This document shows, piece after piece, positions 63,569-64,000 of a stretch of 64,000 nucleotides of DNA. The DNA lies in assembly GCF_019968905.1 (NCBI RefSeq), contig NZ_CP079946.1, positions 8,963,356 through 9,027,355 of the forward strand, given 5' to 3'. The notes beneath the pieces were generated by a model. That model was not told the origin of the DNA. It saw only the letters and a program-made list of their open reading frames with translations, and ran no database searches. Position 1 is the stretch's first letter. Each line of letters opens with the position of its first letter. The translations under genes were made by a program, and so were the position numbers. The DNA comes from Corallococcus sp. EGB. GTDB lineage: Bacteria; Myxococcota; Myxococcia; Myxococcales; Myxococcaceae.

Positions 63569-64000
63569 TCAACGCGCGGGCGCACGCACCCGCGGCTTCG
63601 GCTCCGCCGCCGGCAGGTTCTCGTCGAACCAGTCCAGCGTGCGGATCAGCCGGTCCTTCTGGTGTTCGGGCTTGCGCAGGCCGTGGCCTTCGTCCGCGTA
63701 GATGACCAGCTGGGTCTTCACCCCCAGCGTCTTCAGCGCCTTGTAGAACTCGTAGCCCTGCGACGCGGGCACCTCCACGTCCCGCTCGCCGTGCAACACC
63801 AGCGTGGGCGCCTTCACCTGCTTCACCCCGTTGATGGGCGAGGAGCGCGTGTACACCTCCGGCTCGTCGTACACCGAGGCCCCGAAGTACGGCAGCATCC
63901 ACGTGTCGATGTGGTTCGTGCCGTAATAGCTCTGCCAGTTCGCGATGCCCGCGCCCGCCACCGCCGCCTGGAAGCGCTGCGTCCGCGTCACCGCCCACAT
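63569..64000 (-). CDS. S9-type prolyl oligopeptidase, C-terminal part (partial)
   Basis: The last 143 codons of a peptidase that continues beyond the window edge. Present are the end of the catalytic domain with HGERDVEVP (Asp region) and the catalytic His in DEGHGLRKPEH; the nucleophile lies outside. The Met at the boundary is internal, not a start. It is the second S9 peptidase in this window and resembles the one at 21680-23707 in its end region. Confidence 0.85.
   Translation of the reverse strand: MWAVTRTQRFQAAVAGAGIANWQSYYGTNHIDTWMLPYFGASVYDEPEVYTRSSPINGVKQVKAPTLVLHGERDVEVPASQGYEFYKALKTLGVKTQLVIYADEGHGLRKPEHQKDRLIRTLDWFDENLPAAEPKPRVRAPAR

Overview
The window is high-GC, densely coded DNA with the protein repertoire of a predatory myxobacterium of the Myxococcus/Corallococcus group (suborder Cystobacterineae). 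That placement rests on a Myxococcus paralogous-family protein (TIGR02265/DUF2378), an FHA-domain sigma-54 activator, several large multi-domain histidine kinases, many lipoproteins, secreted hydrolases and DUF4398/OmpA proteins. It is inferred from gene content and base composition; no rRNA marker is present. I saw no tRNA, rRNA, CRISPR array, insertion sequence or prophage.

Layout. 1-5 kb: end of a TadE-like pilus gene, FHA/sigma-54 regulator, rimK, a DsbA-like thiol oxidoreductase and a zinc-ribbon membrane protein. 5-14.9 kb: two lipoproteins, a membrane PAS histidine kinase, a TolB-like propeller protein coupled to a cell-wall amidase, a metallophosphoesterase, a TIGR02265 protein and a hotdog-like protein preceded by an unusual low-GC, stem-loop-rich leader. 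15-26 kb: kup potassium transporter divergent from a triple-GAF kinase, a very Cys-rich anchored protein, an S9 peptidase, a DUF4397 lipoprotein and a beta-barrel protein. 26-31 kb: an ABC ATPase translationally coupled to a permease fused to an M1 aminopeptidase.

31.5-46.5 kb is the most rearranged part. It holds a GntR regulator and an acyltransferase separated by two copies of a palindrome; a hybrid response regulator/kinase broken by three lesions; a VOC protein; an AraC regulator; two tandem 826-residue Cache-domain kinases whose 3' ends are nearly identical in DNA; two decayed gene remnants; and a DUF899 / CPLC-membrane-protein locus with its divergent regulator.

46.5-64 kb: secreted proteins and lipoproteins, an esterase with a starch-binding-like domain, a spore-photoproduct-lyase-like radical SAM protein, a TetR/aldo-keto reductase pair with a visible operator, a Tat-exported amidase, a fatty-acid/sterol hydroxylase, small membrane proteins, a truncated haemoglobin with a 5'-3' exonuclease, a DUF4398/OmpA envelope pair ending in a textbook terminator, a GNAT acetyltransferase and the 3' end of a second S9 peptidase.

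The genes do not form one pathway. Recurrent themes are envelope sensing (five kinases including one broken), secreted or lipidated surface proteins and hydrolases. The best candidates for something new are the mosaic kinase duplication, the structured leader at 14.9-15.2 kb, the palindrome pair at 32.7/33.0 kb and the transporter-peptidase fusion.
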